DNA of 64,000 nucleotides from JAFKFI01 sp963795435. Lineage in GTDB: Bacteria; Pseudomonadota; Alphaproteobacteria; Acetobacterales; Acetobacteraceae. The stretch is taken from contig CAWCHV010000006.1 of assembly GCA_963795435.1 (NCBI GenBank), positions 186,001-250,000 on the forward strand. The letters are read 5' to 3'. The translations under genes were made by a program, and so were the position numbers. Under the pieces are notes generated by a model. That model was not told the origin of the DNA, searched no databases, and saw only the letters and a program-made list of their open reading frames with translations. This document shows, piece after piece, positions 62,548 to 64,000 of the stretch. The first letter of the stretch is position 1, and every line of letters begins with the position of its first letter.

Positions 62548-63012
62548 CTAAAGCCCCAGCTGGCGGCGGGCGATGGCGATGACGCGGTGCGCCTCGGTCC
62601 GCAGCCCGTAGGCATCCAGTCCGCCGAGCGGCGCCCAGATCGCCTCGGAGACGTCGGTGCCGGCGACCGGCTCGCCGTCGAGCCAGGCGGCGGCGAAGTC
62701 GAGGATCGTGTAGTGGTATTGCACTCGTCCCTGGGCGTCGCGGCGGATGGTATCGACGTTGGCGGCGAGGGCGAGGGGGCCGACGGTGACGCCGGTTTCC
62801 TCCATCAGCTCCCGCCGCGCCGCTTCCTCCGCCGTCTCGCCGATCTCCTGCGCGCCACCAGGAAGGCTCCAGGCGCCCAGGCTCGGCGGCTTGCCGCGGC
62901 GGACCAGCAGGACCGCGCCGGGCTTGAGGACCACGATGCCGATGCCGACGATGGGACGCGCCGGGTATTCCCGGTCGTCCACGGTGTCGCCGTTCAAGAC
63001 GGGGCCGCTCAC
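62548..63012 (-). CDS. NUDIX hydrolase
   Basis: 154 aa, GTG start at 63012 overlapping the stop of the upstream gene. The Nudix box is complete: GGAQEIGETAEEAARRELMEETG near residue 55-77. IVGIGIVVLKPGAVLLVRRGKPPSLGAWSLPGG precedes it. ADP-ribose or nucleotide-sugar pyrophosphatase activity is likely; the exact substrate is unknown. Confidence 0.92.
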   Translation of the reverse strand: MSGPVLNGDTVDDREYPARPIVGIGIVVLKPGAVLLVRRGKPPSLGAWSLPGGAQEIGETAEEAARRELMEETGVTVGPLALAANVDTIRRDAQGRVQYHYTILDFAAAWLDGEPVAGTDVSEAIWAPLGGLDAYGLRTEAHRVIAIARRQLGL

Positions 63013-64000
63013 GATTTGGGCGCCGGCGCCTTGAGATCGTCGAGCGTGGGCGCGAGCGACTTTTCCTGCCAGGAGCCGAGCTGATACGCCCAACCGCCGA
63101 GCCGCGCTCGCAGGCGGTCGGCCTCGGCTCGCGCCTTGTCGCTGCCGCTCACGTCGAACCGCGCCCAGAGATCTTTGTCCATGTGCGACAGGGCGACGGT
63201 GACGACGAGACCGTCATCGGTGGTGAACACCGAGGTCGCTTCCGGCTGGCCCGTCAGCTCCTTGGCCGGCTTCACGTCCTGCAAGGTCAGCGCCTCCAGC
63301 GCGTGGCCGACGTCGTTCTCCTTGTCGGCGTCGAGCGGCGGGTGATCGGCCGGCGCGCGCAGGACGAGCTTGTCGCCGGCGCGGGCGAATTGCAGCGTGG
63401 TGGTGCCGCGCGTCGCGGCCACGGTGGCGATGCGGGCGGGGGCAATCTGCATGATGTCGCGATCAAGCCAGAGCCGTGCGTCGGCGTCCACCTCCAGCCG
63501 CCCCTCGGCGAGCCAGCTCTGACTGTCGCCGGGGAGCCGCACGTAGACCGTATCCGGCAGATTGCCCGCCGTGCGCGTGCGCCGGTGGCCGACCAGCAGT
63601 TGCACGATGGGCTTGCCCGCCCCGTCGAGCACGCGCACGAGATCGGATCCGGATTTGGCGTCGCCGGCATCCTCGACGCCGAGGCGGGCGAATTGCGCGG
63701 GGTCGGCGGTGCGCTTCTCATCGAGCCGCACCTCGGTCAACCCCGTGAGAAGGGCGTGCAGTTTTGTCGGCTCCACCGGGTAGCTGCCCCGGTCCGCCAG
63801 CCCCCACTGGCTGCCGTTCTTGGCGATCGCGAGGGTCTTGCCCTGATGCGTGATCTCGACCCGCGCGGCGTTCCGCAGCCTCGGCGCGAGGTCGGGGAAC
63901 ATCAGCCGGCCGGCGGCGAAATCGTCGCGTTCCGCCGATTGGCTGGCGGGACCGAAATACCAGCCGCACCCGAGCACGATCAGGCCGGCGAGCAGCAGGG
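63009..64000 (-). CDS. DUF4340-domain protein, 5' end missing
   Basis: 330 residues visible; the start lies beyond the right edge. The visible N-terminus is hydrophobic (LLLAGLIVLGCGWYFG), a membrane anchor. Then VEITHQGKTLAIAKNGSQWGLADRGSYPVEPTKLHALLTGLTEVRLDEKRTADP, the DUF4340 repeat of beta-rich modules. In relatives such proteins sit next to gliding/ABC-type export genes (GldG-like), which would be outside the window. The NUDIX gene follows with a 4-nt overlap. Confidence 0.87.
   Translation of the reverse strand, partial: LLLAGLIVLGCGWYFGPASQSAERDDFAAGRLMFPDLAPRLRNAARVEITHQGKTLAIAKNGSQWGLADRGSYPVEPTKLHALLTGLTEVRLDEKRTADPAQFARLGVEDAGDAKSGSDLVRVLDGAGKPIVQLLVGHRRTRTAGNLPDTVYVRLPGDSQSWLAEGRLEVDADARLWLDRDIMQIAPARIATVAATRGTTTLQFARAGDKLVLRAPADHPPLDADKENDVGHALEALTLQDVKPAKELTGQPEATSVFTTDDGLVVTVALSHMDKDLWARFDVSGSDKARAEADRLRARLGGWAYQLGSWQEKSLAPTLDDLKAPAPKS

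Overview
The window is 64 kb of GC-rich bacterial chromosome, by eye well above 65% GC. Gene style, ATGA/GTGA stop-start overlaps and family content fit an alphaproteobacterium, possibly of the Rhodospirillales/Acetobacterales kind. That placement is inference: there is no rRNA, tRNA or ribosomal-protein gene to anchor it. I saw no CRISPR array, prophage or replication origin. One complete insertion sequence of the IS110 type is present.

The most distinctive part is 2357-11702, a cofactor F420 island. A GTG-started homologue of F420-dependent glucose-6-phosphate dehydrogenase is followed by cofE, cofD and cofC, the last three joined by 4-nt overlaps. On the other strand lies the fused FO synthase fbiC with a serine hydrolase, and divergent from fbiC are two F420-type luciferase-like (LLM) oxidoreductases. 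So one stretch encodes the deazaflavin chromophore, the phospholactyl-type linker, the first glutamate, a source of F420H2 and likely consumers. cofE lacks the FMN reductase domain of actinobacterial FbiB, which argues for a linker built from 3-phosphoglycerate or 2-phospholactate rather than PEP. Four more LLM proteins lie at 40.7, 42.8, 56.3 and 58.6 kb, seven in all.

Layout. 1-2199: 3' part of a peptide-type binding protein gene, a 2-keto-4-pentenoate hydratase-like protein and a small stress membrane protein. 2357-11702: F420 island. 11704-12914: IS110 element inside a palindromic repeat. 12929-19248: branched-chain-amino-acid type ABC transporter (livF, G, M, H) with two tandem paralogous binding proteins separated by a hairpin. 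19507-26813: katG, hibernation factor, HpaI-type aldolase, an unrecognised His/Cys-rich protein, methylmalonyl-CoA epimerase, CBS protein. 26988-35102: two PuuE-like deacetylases, mscL, aspartic-protease lipoprotein, ClC channel, DenD-like dehydrogenase, diaminopropionate ammonia-lyase, DUF2939 protein. 35130-35360: wreck of a PAS/HWE histidine kinase. 35527-40529: hydantoinase/oxoprolinase A and B, DUF4157 (eCIS-core) protein. 40675-46897: LLMs, MOSC protein, DUF445 protein, metal-type ABC transporter. 46894-50702: RES/Xre toxin-antitoxin pair and a divergent PEP-carboxylase homologue. 50762-53850: SDR fragment, P1 peptidase, transglycosylase, ArsR-SRPBCC pair. 53917-60589: enoyl-CoA hydratase, MmgE/PrpD, SsuD-like and DszC-like pair, LLM, MaoC-type pair. 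60653-64000: small secreted protein, msrP with a damaged N-terminus, a 102-aa membrane protein, NUDIX hydrolase, DUF4340 protein.

A repeat family of paired GC-rich hairpins occurs five times between genes (3368, 5859, 11704, 50709, 56178). One copy supplies the last codons and stop of cofC, one is split by the IS110 element, and one is a half-copy next to a truncated SDR gene. The repeat therefore marks sites of past rearrangement.
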